Part shown: positions 25,740 through 34,258 of the stretch, in pieces
Layout: every line of letters starts with the position of its first letter
How positions within the stretch are numbered: position 1 is the first letter of the stretch
From: Dolosigranulum pigrum ATCC 51524
GTDB taxonomy: Bacteria; Bacillota; Bacilli; Lactobacillales; Carnobacteriaceae_A
Assembly (NCBI RefSeq): GCF_000245815.1
Contig: NZ_JH601103.1
Location: forward strand, 866,313-930,312
Direction: 5' to 3'
DNA: 64,000 nt
The notes under the pieces: model-generated
The model's input: only the letters and a program-made list of their open reading frames with translations
What the model was told of the DNA's origin: nothing
The model's database searches: none
Program-made: the position numbers and the translations under genes

Positions 25740-26597
25740 GTGACATTACAGAGTTTAGCAAGTACGTATAAATTAAACGATGGTCATGAGATTCCAGTCG
25801 TTGGATTCGGAACATGGCAAATGGACAATGATGAAAATACAACAAACATTGTTAAACAAGCTATCAAAGAGGGGTATACGCATATTGATACTGCTGCTGT
25901 TTATGGAAATGAAGAAGCAGTAGGAAAAGGTATTCGCGAGTCTGGCGTTAACCGAAGTGAGCTCTTCGTTACTACAAAACTGTGGAATGATGCACACGGC
26001 TATGAAGAGGCAAAAGTAGCCATAGATGAGTCACTTGAGCGATTAGGCTTGGATTATGTGGATCTGTACTTAATTCATTGGCCAAACCCTAAAGAGCACC
26101 GGGACAATTGGCAAGAAGCTAACTTAGGTGCTTGGCGAGCAATGGAAGAAGCGGTTGAAGCAGGTAAAGTAAGATCAATCGGTGTTTCTAACTTCCATGA
26201 GCGTCACTTAACGCCATTACTTGAAGAGGCAAAGATTAAACCAGTTATTAACCAAATTTTCTTAAATCCAAGTGATCAACAACCGGAAATTGTGGCTTTC
26301 AATGAACAACATGATATTTTAAGTGAAGCGTACAGCCCACTTGGAACGGGGAAAGTTTTCGAAATAGAAGACTTGGCGGACTTGGCGAAGAAATATGACA
26401 AAACTATCGCACAAGTTGTCTTACGTTGGAGTCTTCAAAAAGGATACTTGCCACTACCAAAAACAAGTACACCGGAACGTGTGCCAGAAAACGCTGATTT
26501 ATTTGACTTTGAAATTTCTGAAGAAGATATGGAGCGTATCAGTGCCTTGAAAGGCCAAGCCGGCACTGCTAAAAATCCAGATGAAGTAGATTTCTAA
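25740..26597 (+). CDS. Aldo/keto reductase
   Basis: NADPH-dependent (beta/alpha)8-barrel oxidoreductase of the 2,5-diketo-gluconate reductase type. The 285-residue protein has the complete tetrad Asp50, Tyr55, Lys80 and His113, with motifs HIDTAAVYGNE, TTKLWND and LIHWP, and a C-terminal IPKS-equivalent LPKTSTPERV. GTG 25740 is eight bases after AGGAG and is preferred over GTG 25731, which overlaps it. Substrate unknown. Confidence 0.92.
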   Translation: MTLQSLASTYKLNDGHEIPVVGFGTWQMDNDENTTNIVKQAIKEGYTHIDTAAVYGNEEAVGKGIRESGVNRSELFVTTKLWNDAHGYEEAKVAIDESLERLGLDYVDLYLIHWPNPKEHRDNWQEANLGAWRAMEEAVEAGKVRSIGVSNFHERHLTPLLEEAKIKPVINQIFLNPSDQQPEIVAFNEQHDILSEAYSPLGTGKVFEIEDLADLAKKYDKTIAQVVLRWSLQKGYLPLPKTSTPERVPENADLFDFEISEEDMERISALKGQAGTAKNPDEVDF

Positions 26598-26609
26598 AAA
26601 GCATAAATT

Positions 26610-26647
26610 AAACAGGATGTTAGCTTTTTAAGGCTAGCATCCTGTTT
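26610..26647. terminator. Bidirectional terminator
   Basis: AAACAGGATGTTAGC pairs with GCTAGCATCCTGTTT (15 base pairs, one G-U). It lies between the convergent aldo/keto reductase and acyl-CoA dehydrogenase-like genes. Confidence 0.85.
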
Positions 26648-26668
26648 ATTTAAATGCATTATTTTAAC

Positions 26669-27808
26669 TTAATCTTCAATTGGACCGAGTAAGATTTTCG
26701 CCCAAGCATTATGGAGCGATTCTTGGTCAGATGGTTGGAACAAACCAGCGTGAACATCACGCAATAAGCGCGAGAGTTCCTGGTTGTTAGAATAGCTGCG
26801 ACCGCCGCTTGCTCGTATAATTTCTTGAACGACCTCAAGTGCGGTTTCTGTGGCATAATTCTTAATGGCGGAAAGTCGTGGTAGCCAGAATTTACCGTGA
26901 TCAGCATCTTGTTCAATATCCTCAGCTAATGCATTAATTTGTGGTGGAATTTGATTTGCCTTCAATGCTGCTTCAGCAATGCGCCAACGAATATCTTTAT
27001 CTTGGTCATAAGTTGTATCATTGGCAATGGATTTGCGTCCTTGAACGGTTTCAATACCAAGTTCAAGAGCCCGTTCACTAATACCATGATAAGTGGCTGC
27101 TAGAAGAATCTCGAAATGAGCAAAAATTCCGAATACAACCGGATCAAAGCTCGGCCCCGGATCAACTTTAGTTAAAATTTCTTCTTCGCTCGCCTTCGCT
27201 CCATTCAGTTTAATATTTAAAGAACGGGTTGCTCGCATACCTAAGACATCCCAGTCTGGGGAATAATCGATTGTGTCTGGATCATTCTTAATGTAGGCAA
27301 AGACAGACTTTGGCTCATCACCAGATGTATCCATCCCATAAGTTACTAGGCGGTCACATTGTTCAGCCATAGAGATAAAGACTTTTGGTCCGAAGAATTC
27401 ATAGCCACCATCATCAATCGGCTTGGCATCACAGATTGATCCGAAGAGAACACGATCATTCGATGGTTCAGAGATTCCAAAGGCAAGTAACTTACCATCT
27501 GCAGCATCTCTTAAAATTTGTTCACCGCGCTGGTTGCCTTTTCGGACCATAAATTTTGCTAGTCCGACAATAATTTGGTGCATATTAATGCCAAGTGCAG
27601 TAGCAGGAGCAGCTTTGGCTAGTCGTGTTTGTTCCTTAGCGATTTCCTTCAAGCTTAGGCCAGCTCCACCATATTCTTCCGGCACAAAAGCTTTATAATA
27701 GCCTGCTTCTTTGAGTGCCTCATAATCTTCATAGGAGAAGCTGTTCTCGCAATCATATTTGTCCGCACGTTCGTGAATTTGTGTGAGTAATTCATCTGAT
27801 AAAAACAT
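26669..27808 (-). CDS. Acyl-CoA dehydrogenase family flavoprotein, atypical
   Basis: A 379-residue protein with the N-terminal helical domain (PEEYGGAGLS), a middle beta domain (LLAFGISEPSNDRVL, FGPKVFIS, DWDVLGMRATRS) and a C-terminal four-helix domain of the acyl-CoA dehydrogenase fold. The C-terminal YEGT-type segment with the usual catalytic Glu is replaced by RDVHAGLFQPSDQE, a layout nearer to DszC-like flavin monooxygenases. No beta-oxidation gene is nearby. It stands alone on the minus strand, with an inverted repeat in its leader. Confidence 0.82.
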   Translation of the reverse strand: MFLSDELLTQIHERADKYDCENSFSYEDYEALKEAGYYKAFVPEEYGGAGLSLKEIAKEQTRLAKAAPATALGINMHQIIVGLAKFMVRKGNQRGEQILRDAADGKLLAFGISEPSNDRVLFGSICDAKPIDDGGYEFFGPKVFISMAEQCDRLVTYGMDTSGDEPKSVFAYIKNDPDTIDYSPDWDVLGMRATRSLNIKLNGAKASEEEILTKVDPGPSFDPVVFGIFAHFEILLAATYHGISERALELGIETVQGRKSIANDTTYDQDKDIRWRIAEAALKANQIPPQINALAEDIEQDADHGKFWLPRLSAIKNYATETALEVVQEIIRASGGRSYSNNQELSRLLRDVHAGLFQPSDQESLHNAWAKILLGPIED

Positions 27809-28116
27809 ATCTCAAACCCTTTCAGTCTATTTTATTTCATCATATCATTTAGTCAGTAAAAATGATATGTATAGCATGTTTAGAACAATATTATAAAGAA
27901 TGATTAAAAAATAAAGTTCGGGAATGCTTGTCAGTATAGGATTGAACGACTTGAGATGACATACTATATATGCAATATTGTTTATCTAGGTTGAGGAATT
28001 GAATTTCCAATGTTTAATTATCATTCTTCGATAAGTTAGTTTCGTAATAGCGGTCTTCTCCGATGTGTTAGTCTTGGCACTGCTTAAAAATATTCATGAC
28101 ATGATAAAGAAGTCAA
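27809..28116. other. 308-base intergenic region
   Basis: AT-rich spacer between the GNAT gene and the acyl-CoA dehydrogenase-like gene, both on the minus strand. It holds a 10-base-pair inverted repeat (CATATCATTT 27841-27850 / AAATGATATG 27860-27869) 33 bases upstream of the latter gene's start. A TATAAT-like sequence lies further upstream on the minus strand. No convincing open reading frame, RNA or strong terminator was seen. Confidence 0.6.
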
Positions 28117-28872
28117 TCATTCATTTAGTTCTTTCAAAGCCCCGATGATATAACTGTGTCGTTGGAATCCTAATTTTTGATACATTTCTGGTGTACTATC
28201 TTCAGCGTCAGCTAAGAGAATAATGGGTTTATTGTGCTTACGACTGAGTGTCACCACGAATTCTATCATACTGCGTGCGATTCCACGATGGCGATATTCC
28301 GGGACAGTGAGTAATTGATCAATCTCCAATGTATCCGCTTGTTCGTATAGGTGAAAACTTCCCACGATTTGACCATCCCAAGAAGCGAGGTACATGGAGG
28401 TGCCTTCTTTTTGATAAATTTGGTCATATGCGGCTTGATGGCTAATGGCGAATGAATCACTCACAAGTTGATCTTCTCGAAAGTTAATTTGTTTAAATAC
28501 TTCCAAAGTCTGGTCATTAACGCATTCAATTTGAAGAGATGGTGAAGGGGTAGCTTTCCATTGACTGGACGTTAAGCTGAAGAGTTCTAACATCTGTAAC
28601 TGATAGTCGTGCTGATCAAAATAAGTTGTTAATTCTCGTTTTAACGGGGTATTATCAGGCCAAAAGAATTTCATATGGTCTAAATGATGTTGCTTACTGA
28701 AAACATAATGCATTTCTTCAATTAACTTGAATTCTTGTAAATACGGTTGGAATTTTAGTTGAAAAAAGTTCCAATCATATTTAAATAAAGCTTGATCGTT
28801 GTAATATTGTTTAAAAAATTCATTGTCATCAATGAGCGTGCTTATATGGGTAATATTGTCAAAAGTGATCAT
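28117..28872 (-). CDS. GNAT family N-acetyltransferase
   Basis: A 251-residue protein whose C-terminal half is a GNAT domain. Motif A is VPEYRHRGIARSMIEF, which supplies the acetyl-CoA pyrophosphate loop, and LADAEDSTPEMYQKLGF is the later motif. The N-terminal half (ITFDNITHISTLIDDNEF...) has no recognised motif. ATG 28872 begins a normal-looking protein, but its ribosome site is poor; the in-frame ATG at 28929 is no better. Substrate unknown. Confidence 0.75.
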   Translation of the reverse strand: MITFDNITHISTLIDDNEFFKQYYNDQALFKYDWNFFQLKFQPYLQEFKLIEEMHYVFSKQHHLDHMKFFWPDNTPLKRELTTYFDQHDYQLQMLELFSLTSSQWKATPSPSLQIECVNDQTLEVFKQINFREDQLVSDSFAISHQAAYDQIYQKEGTSMYLASWDGQIVGSFHLYEQADTLEIDQLLTVPEYRHRGIARSMIEFVVTLSRKHNKPIILLADAEDSTPEMYQKLGFQRHSYIIGALKELNE

Positions 28873-29192
28873 AACGGACCAACTTTCTTTCCAAATATAT
28901 GATATTAGTATACCGAAGTGCCAGTACAAATACTAGAAGTAAGTGCAGTCAGGAAAAAGTATCAGTGAAAAAGTGAATCCGTACTATTGTCGTGTATTTA
29001 TAAAGTGTAGCCCAATTACTTAGAAAATAAGTTATGTGCAATATCTTGAGCAATTACTACAATTATATTACAAATCACAATAGTTTGTTACTGAATTTAA
29101 ATATGATGAGTGTCTGAATTGTGATAAGATTAAATAGGTGGACGAGTTAATGTCTGCGAATTACATAGATTACGATGAGAGGGATGAATGGG
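28873..29192. other. 320-base divergent intergenic region
   Basis: AT-rich region between the GNAT gene (minus) and the PcsB-like hydrolase gene (plus). The one site of note is at 29056-29072: its complement reads TGTAAT-N5-TGTAGT, 11 of 12 positions to the WalR consensus TGTWAH-N5-TGTWAH. A clear -35/-10 pair was not found. Confidence 0.5.
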
Positions 29193-30548
29193 TTGAAACG
29201 TAAACAACTACTTAAAATAGCAATCGTTGCCTCACTTGCGGCACCGACTTTTATGCAAGCGAATAGCGTTCTGGCGGAATCATCAGAGAAGTTAGAAAAA
29301 TTGCAGGATGAAAAGAAAAAAATTGAACAAGAAAGTTCTAGTGTAAAGTCAAACATCGAATCATCTAAAAGTCAGATTCACGCACTTGAACAGACTGAAG
29401 GAGAACTTGAATTAGCGATTGCTTCTATTCAGGGGAATATTGAATCATTAATTGCTCAAATTCATGAGCAAGAGCAACAAATTGCTGCAAAAGAAGCAGA
29501 AATTGAGCAATTACAAGCAGAAATTGAATCATTGAAAGAGTTAATTGCGCGTCGAAGTGAAAAGCTAAAAGAACAAGCACGTTCGGTTCAAACATCAGGT
29601 AACTCTGATAAAATTGTTGATATGATCTTATCTTCGGAGAACTTTAGTGAGCTTGTGGGCCGTGTTAATTTTGTCTCACGTATCGTATCAAATAACCAAG
29701 AAATTATTGAGGCCCAAAAAGAAGACGTTCAAGCTTTAGAAGAAAAAGAAGCGAAGTTAGCTGAAGAAAAAGAAGCCTTGAATTTAGCGAAGTCTAACTT
29801 AGAGCTTGATCGCCAAAGTTTAGTCTTCGAACAACAAACACTACAATATAATATTGAACAAGTAGCAGCTGAGCGTAATATGACGGCTCAAGAGTTGCAG
29901 TCACAACTGAATAAGCAGGATGAACTAGCCAACCTCTCAGCTCAAGTAGATGAAGCCATTTCTTCAGAGGAAGCAAGAATAGCTGAGGAGCGTCGCCAGC
30001 GAGAAGAAGCGGAACGTCAACGTCAACTAGAAGAACAACGTCGACAAGAAGCAGAGGCAGCAGCTGCAAGACAAGCAGCTGAACAACAAGCAGTTACTGA
30101 CTCAGCGCAAGAAGTAACAACACAATCAACCGTGAACACTTCACAATCAGTGTCGTCAACCCCTTCTTCATCGGGATGGTTAAGACCAGCAAGCGGTTAT
30201 GTATCAAGTGGATTTGGTTATCGTTCACATCCAGTTTCCGGCTATTCAGATTTTCACCGTGGTATTGATATCGCAGGAAGTGGAGCTATTTTAGCCTCTC
30301 GAGCAGGTCGTGTCACTATTGCCGGGTATCACCCATCATATGGTAATTATGTTCGAATTGATCATGGAGATGGTTTCTCCAGCTTGTATGCTCACCTAGC
30401 TAGCATCCACGTCTCTGTTGGACAATCTGTTTCACAAGGTCAGTCCTTAGGTATCATGGGAACAACAGGTATGTCAACAGGTGTTCACTTACACTTTGAA
30501 ATCCACCAAAATGGATCTCTTGTTGACCCAGCAAGTTACATTAATTAA
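29193..30548 (+). CDS. PcsB/CwlO-like peptidoglycan hydrolase with M23 domain
   Basis: Secreted cell-wall hydrolase. A signal peptide (KRKQLLKIAIVASLAAP ... VLA) is followed by a long coiled coil rich in Glu, Gln, Lys (about 30-285), the regulatory domain bound by FtsEX in relatives. A Ser/Thr-rich linker follows, then a C-terminal M23 endopeptidase domain with HRGID, YAHL and GVHLHFEI, so the zinc site is complete. Unlike streptococcal PcsB it carries M23, not CHAP. TTG 29193 lies nine bases after GAGAGGG; ATG 29175 and 29184 are alternatives. A WalR-like site lies upstream. Confidence 0.9.
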   Translation: MKRKQLLKIAIVASLAAPTFMQANSVLAESSEKLEKLQDEKKKIEQESSSVKSNIESSKSQIHALEQTEGELELAIASIQGNIESLIAQIHEQEQQIAAKEAEIEQLQAEIESLKELIARRSEKLKEQARSVQTSGNSDKIVDMILSSENFSELVGRVNFVSRIVSNNQEIIEAQKEDVQALEEKEAKLAEEKEALNLAKSNLELDRQSLVFEQQTLQYNIEQVAAERNMTAQELQSQLNKQDELANLSAQVDEAISSEEARIAEERRQREEAERQRQLEEQRRQEAEAAAARQAAEQQAVTDSAQEVTTQSTVNTSQSVSSTPSSSGWLRPASGYVSSGFGYRSHPVSGYSDFHRGIDIAGSGAILASRAGRVTIAGYHPSYGNYVRIDHGDGFSSLYAHLASIHVSVGQSVSQGQSLGIMGTTGMSTGVHLHFEIHQNGSLVDPASYIN

Positions 30549-30565
30549 TAATTCAATCACTATAT

Positions 30566-30591
30566 AAAAAAGGCCAGCAGTGGTCTTTTTT
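30566..30591 (+). terminator. Terminator after the M23 hydrolase gene
   Basis: AAAAAAGGCCA pairs with TGGTCTTTTTT over a 4-base loop (one G-U), with the T-run built in. An upstream reading-frame extension of the next gene would cross this stem, so it is rejected. Confidence 0.82.
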
Positions 30592-30612
30592 GTTAAAAAG
30601 AAAGTAGGCACT

Positions 30613-31365
30613 ATGTTAACACCAGCGAGTAATAAACAGATGAAAGAATGGAGAAAATTAACACGAAAAAAATATCGCCATCAGTTTAACCGTTATCTGA
30701 TCGAAGGAGATCACTTAGTGGAAGAAGCTATTCGTTCAGGTTTAGCGATTCATGAATTGATTGCGACAGAAGAAGCCTTAGAACGATATGAAGCGACATT
30801 ACAGGGTCGAGATGTATATATTATTTCGAAGCAAGTCGCTGAGGATATTAGTGATACGGTAACGAATCAGGGCATTTTTGCAACGATTGATATGCCGGAT
30901 TTACAGATAGAGCTAGCTGATATGACACAAATATTAGTGCTAGACGCTGTACAAGATCCTGGAAATGTTGGGACACTTATTCGCACAGCAGATGCGGCTG
31001 GTTTTCAGGCGGTTATTCTGGGACAGGGAACGGTCGATCTTTATAACTCAAAAGTCCTCCGTTCCGCCCAAGGAAGTCATTTTCACATGCCTATTATAGA
31101 GGCTGATTTGCAGCAGTGGATTCCGCAAGCGCAAGCAGTGGGATTTGATATTTTTGGCTCTTGTTTGGATGAAAGGGCTAAACCCTTTAAAGAGGTGACT
31201 TCTCCGTCGAAGTTTGCATTAATTGTCGGGAATGAAGGTAATGGAATCAGTGCAGATGTTTTAGCGCAGACCGATCATAACCTTTATATTCCGATGAAAG
31301 GACAAGCAGAATCGTTAAATGTAGCTATAGCGGGTAGTATATTAATGTTTCACCTAGCTTCATAA
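30613..31365 (+). CDS. TrmH/SpoU family RNA 2'-O-methyltransferase
   Basis: SPOUT-class SAM-dependent methyltransferase of 250 residues. The N-terminal substrate-binding part (FNRYLIEGDHLVEEA) is followed by the three SPOUT motifs: DPGNVGTLIRTADAAG, LIVGNEGNGIS and ESLNVAIAGSILM, which form the trefoil knot. Its place relative to pheST recalls ysgA in Bacillus subtilis. The exact rRNA or tRNA target is unknown. The start is ATG 30613. Confidence 0.88.
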   Translation: MLTPASNKQMKEWRKLTRKKYRHQFNRYLIEGDHLVEEAIRSGLAIHELIATEEALERYEATLQGRDVYIISKQVAEDISDTVTNQGIFATIDMPDLQIELADMTQILVLDAVQDPGNVGTLIRTADAAGFQAVILGQGTVDLYNSKVLRSAQGSHFHMPIIEADLQQWIPQAQAVGFDIFGSCLDERAKPFKEVTSPSKFALIVGNEGNGISADVLAQTDHNLYIPMKGQAESLNVAIAGSILMFHLAS

Positions 31366-31499
31366 CGGAAGACTATCATGAAAAAACTTAGTAGAGGAAC
31401 CATAAAATAGTTAAGAATTATTCTTTTAATTAAGTACTATCTGAGGTATAATAGATATTGTAGGTTCTTAGAGAAAGTAAATGGATAAGGAGAGTGTCT

Positions 31500-32024
31500 A
31501 TGGGGTTGTTAAAAGGACGTTGGCAAGCGGATAAAGAATATTTAGCATTAGTAGAAGATTTACTTGAAAATGAAAAATTTCAAAAGCTTGGTGACATCAC
31601 CCACCATCATTACACTACGCGATTGCAACATTCGATTTACGTTTCGTATGTCAGCTATAAATTAGCCAAACGAATGAATCTTGATGTAAGAGCTATTGCA
31701 AGAGCAGGCTTATTGCATGATTTCTTTTTGGAATCTAGAGAAGAGATTGAAGCAATGGAGGAAGGGTCGCATAATTATGTACATCCTAAGATTGCACTAA
31801 AAAATGCGAAAGAAATTACACCTATTTCAAAGCTAGAAGAAGATATTATCTTGAAACATATGTTCTTATGCACCACTTGTGCTTTCCCAAGTTATCAAGA
31901 GAGTGCTGTTGTAACTTGTGTTGATAAGTATTGTGCCCTAGCTGAAGTGACTAAACCGTTCCGTCAATCTTCTATGGAGATACTTAATCGCTTCAAACGA
32001 ACCATCACATTAACAAACTGGTAA
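31500..32024 (+). CDS. HD domain phosphohydrolase
   Basis: A 174-residue soluble protein with an HD metal site: LQHSIYVSY, LLHDFF (the HD pair), then a later His in ILKHMFL and Asp in CVDKYCAL. The family includes nucleotide phosphohydrolases and uncharacterised YfbR/YedJ-like enzymes; no substrate is evident. ATG 31500 is seven bases after AGGAG. It is flanked by terminators and likely stands alone. A TATAAT-like -10 lies near 31447. Confidence 0.8.
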   Translation: MGLLKGRWQADKEYLALVEDLLENEKFQKLGDITHHHYTTRLQHSIYVSYVSYKLAKRMNLDVRAIARAGLLHDFFLESREEIEAMEEGSHNYVHPKIALKNAKEITPISKLEEDIILKHMFLCTTCAFPSYQESAVVTCVDKYCALAEVTKPFRQSSMEILNRFKRTITLTNW

Positions 32025-32032
32025 TTAAATTT

Positions 32033-32062
32033 AAAGTAGCAGAGGGATCTGCTGCTTTTTTA
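32033..32062 (+). terminator. Terminator after the HD gene
   Basis: AAAGTAGCAGA pairs with TCTGCTGCTTT (one mismatch), 4-base loop, followed by TTT. Confidence 0.78.
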
Positions 32063-32081
32063 ATGAAAAATAAATCATATC

Positions 32082-32110
32082 TTGCACTTATTGTTATCTT
32101 TAGGTATGAT
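32082..32110 (+). promoter_or_regulatory. mgtE promoter
   Basis: -35 TTGCAC (32082-32087), 17-base spacer, -10 TATGAT (32105-32110), 47 bases before the start. The leader is too short for an M-box magnesium riboswitch. Confidence 0.65.
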
Positions 32111-32157
32111 AATAAAGATAGGAATAGGAATTTATTAGATGATAAGAAGGTGACCCG

Positions 32158-33519
32158 ATGAGTTTTTTACAATTAGATAAAGATGTCTATTACGAGGATA
32201 TTTATACGGCAATTGATAATAATGATCGCACAACTTTTCGCGAATTATATTTAAAATTACACGACCGTGACCAACATGAATTATTTGATTCTTTGTATCC
32301 GGAGAAAAAACAAAAAATCGCTGAATTTTTGACACCACAAGAATTCTCAGAAGTATTTGAGTGGATGGATGTTGAAGCTCAGGAATTAGTTGTCCAAAGT
32401 TTATCGAACGAATATGTTGCTGAAATGTTCAATCATATTGCCAATGATAATTTGGTAGAATATTTAACGCAAAGTGATAGTGATCAAGAAGCGCTGTTGG
32501 CAATGATGGATAGTGAAGAGAGCCGTCGTGTTCGCGAATTGCTGTCTTATGCGGAAGATACAGCCGGATCCATCATGACCAAGGAGTACATCGCTATTCA
32601 CCATGAGCAGACAATTGATGAGGTAATGGTACAATTACGTGAGGTAGGCCATGATGCCGAGACAATTTATTATTTATATGTGGTAAATGATGAAAATCAC
32701 TTGGTTGGTGTGCTATCCTTGAGAGATTTATTGTTAGCAGAGAAGTCTGATATCGTCAAAGAGATTATGTCGACACATGTAGTGAGCGCACGAATTGATC
32801 AAGATCAAGAGGATGTTGCTAAAATTATTCAAGATTATGACTTGCTGGCTATTCCGGTGCTAAGCCATGATTCTCGAATGCAAGGGATTGTAACCGTTGA
32901 TGATATTATTGACGTTATTGAAGAAGAGGCGGTCGAGGATTTTATTGAGTTTGCGGCGATTAAACCGGATGATTCCGATGATAAGGAAGTAACGGCGCTT
33001 CGAGCAGCGAAGCAACGAACACCGTGGATTTTAATTTTGTTGATTTTGGGACTATTGACAAGTGGAGTTATCGGTTATTTCGAGCATACATTGGAATCTG
33101 TTGTTGTGTTGGCGGCCTTTATTCCAATGATTATGGGAACAGCTGGAAATATCGGAACACAAGCCTTAGCAGTAACAGTTAAAAATATTTCTGACAATAA
33201 TGTGTCCAGTCAGCCAATTTTACAGACAGTGCGGGAAGAACTCGTATCAGGGTCTATTATTGGCATTATCTTAGCACTGATTTTAGCTATTGTATCACTC
33301 ATCTTGTATCAGAACTTAGCTTTGATGGTTATTGTGAGTTTGTCAATGGTGTTGGTATCAATTATGTCTGCAGTTGTAGGAACAACGATTCCGATTTTAT
33401 TTGATAAGTTTAATATTGATCCAGCTGTAGCGAGTGGTCCTTTTATTACAACCATAAATGATATATTTGGTTTAGTGGTATATTTTATGATTGCCACCTC
33501 CTTGCTACATTACTTATAA
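32158..33519 (+). CDS. mgtE: Magnesium transporter MgtE
   Basis: Homodimeric Mg2+ channel. The 453-residue protein has the N-terminal superhelical domain (about 1-130), two CBS domains (about 135-255, MTKEYIAIHHEQTIDEV; HVVSARIDQDQED), a plug helix and five membrane helices from about 285. The pore signature is seen in PMIMGTAGNIGTQ. Mg2+ binding to the cytoplasmic domains gates the pore in known members. AGAAGGTGA precedes the ATG. Confidence 0.95.
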   Translation: MSFLQLDKDVYYEDIYTAIDNNDRTTFRELYLKLHDRDQHELFDSLYPEKKQKIAEFLTPQEFSEVFEWMDVEAQELVVQSLSNEYVAEMFNHIANDNLVEYLTQSDSDQEALLAMMDSEESRRVRELLSYAEDTAGSIMTKEYIAIHHEQTIDEVMVQLREVGHDAETIYYLYVVNDENHLVGVLSLRDLLLAEKSDIVKEIMSTHVVSARIDQDQEDVAKIIQDYDLLAIPVLSHDSRMQGIVTVDDIIDVIEEEAVEDFIEFAAIKPDDSDDKEVTALRAAKQRTPWILILLILGLLTSGVIGYFEHTLESVVVLAAFIPMIMGTAGNIGTQALAVTVKNISDNNVSSQPILQTVREELVSGSIIGIILALILAIVSLILYQNLALMVIVSLSMVLVSIMSAVVGTTIPILFDKFNIDPAVASGPFITTINDIFGLVVYFMIATSLLHYL

Positions 33520-33609
33520 GATGAAATCTAATGGTTTTATCTTGGCCGTATTAGTGTTATAATGGTATTGAACGAGATGTAAGTAGTGAAAGTAGAGGCG
33601 AGTAAGATA

Positions 33610-33936
33610 ATGAGTCGAGATAATGAATCATTAACCCTTTGTCCAAAATTTCAGCAAGCATTTGCTATTTTAGGGAAAAAATGGAACGGATTAATAATTC
33701 AAGTGTTATTAGATGGACCGCACCGATTTCGAGATATTACCGAAAAAATTCCCGAAGTCAGTGATCGTGTCTTAGTAGAACGCTTGAAAGAATTAGAGGC
33801 AGTTGATATTGTGACGAAAGATTTAGATGAGACGTGTCAACTGAATTGTGGTTATATGTTAACAGAAAAAGGCTATGATTTAGAACAATCTCTAGTTCAT
33901 ATCCAACAATGGGCCAATCGATGGATCACCTTATAA
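33610..33936 (+). CDS. HxlR family transcriptional regulator
   Basis: A 108-residue winged-helix regulator. The family signature is CPKFQQAFAILGKKWNGLIIQVLLDGP, split here at residues 10-36, then RFRDITEKIPEVSDRVLVERLKELE. The Cys near residue 10 matches the redox-sensing position in several HxlR proteins; redox control here is only a possibility. ATG 33610 is 11 bases after AGAGG; GTG 33586 is the alternative. No target gene is evident; it lies just upstream of the pheST leader. Confidence 0.85.
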   Translation: MSRDNESLTLCPKFQQAFAILGKKWNGLIIQVLLDGPHRFRDITEKIPEVSDRVLVERLKELEAVDIVTKDLDETCQLNCGYMLTEKGYDLEQSLVHIQQWANRWITL

Positions 33937-33940
33937 AAGG

Positions 33941-33969
33941 TTGAGACAATTAGATGTGTCAAGTATAAT
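33941..33969 (+). promoter_or_regulatory. pheST promoter
   Basis: -35 TTGAGA (33941-33946), 17-base spacer, -10 TATAAT (33964-33969), placing the transcript start near 33976 at the head of the T-box leader. Confidence 0.78.
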
Positions 33970-33975
33970 TAAATA

Positions 33976-34204
33976 TCAGTCATATGGAGCAAGTGCCTAC
34001 GTGGAATTAGACAGAGATTATCTAGTAGCTGAAAAGGATAATAAGGAAGCGTACGTGGATTCACTCCGTGTATCAAGATACACATTAAATTTCAACACAA
34101 GAAATTTCGGTATGCGCCGTTATGCATGAAGTGCAGATAGTATATCTGAATTTGGGTGGTACCGCGTGAAAATCTCGTCCCTATACTGGGAGGGGATTTT
34201 TTTG
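33976..34204 (+). promoter_or_regulatory. T-box leader (tRNA-Phe sensing) of pheST
   Basis: A classic T-box riboswitch. The T-box core GGGTGGTACCGCG is at 34154-34166, with the UGGU (34157-34160) that pairs with the ACCA end of uncharged tRNA-Phe. A terminator stem (AATCTCGTCCC / GGGAGGGGATT) and T-run fill 34169-34204. In stem I, the 3' side of the specifier loop reads GGATTCACT, which places a TTC (Phe) specifier at 34060-34062. Uncharged tRNA-Phe should favour the antiterminator and allow pheST expression. The specifier placement comes from hand pairing. Confidence 0.93.
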
Positions 34205-34258
34205 TGCCAGGATAATGATAACGATTAGATGAACTAGTGAACAGAAAGGATAAAAAAT

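Noticed and set aside
32111..32157. M-box riboswitch before mgtE
   Set aside because: Only about 45 bases separate promoter and start, too short for an M-box.
33941..34129. Short plus-strand open frame upstream of pheS
   Set aside because: It lies in the T-box leader and lacks a ribosome site; a leader peptide is not expected for a T-box.
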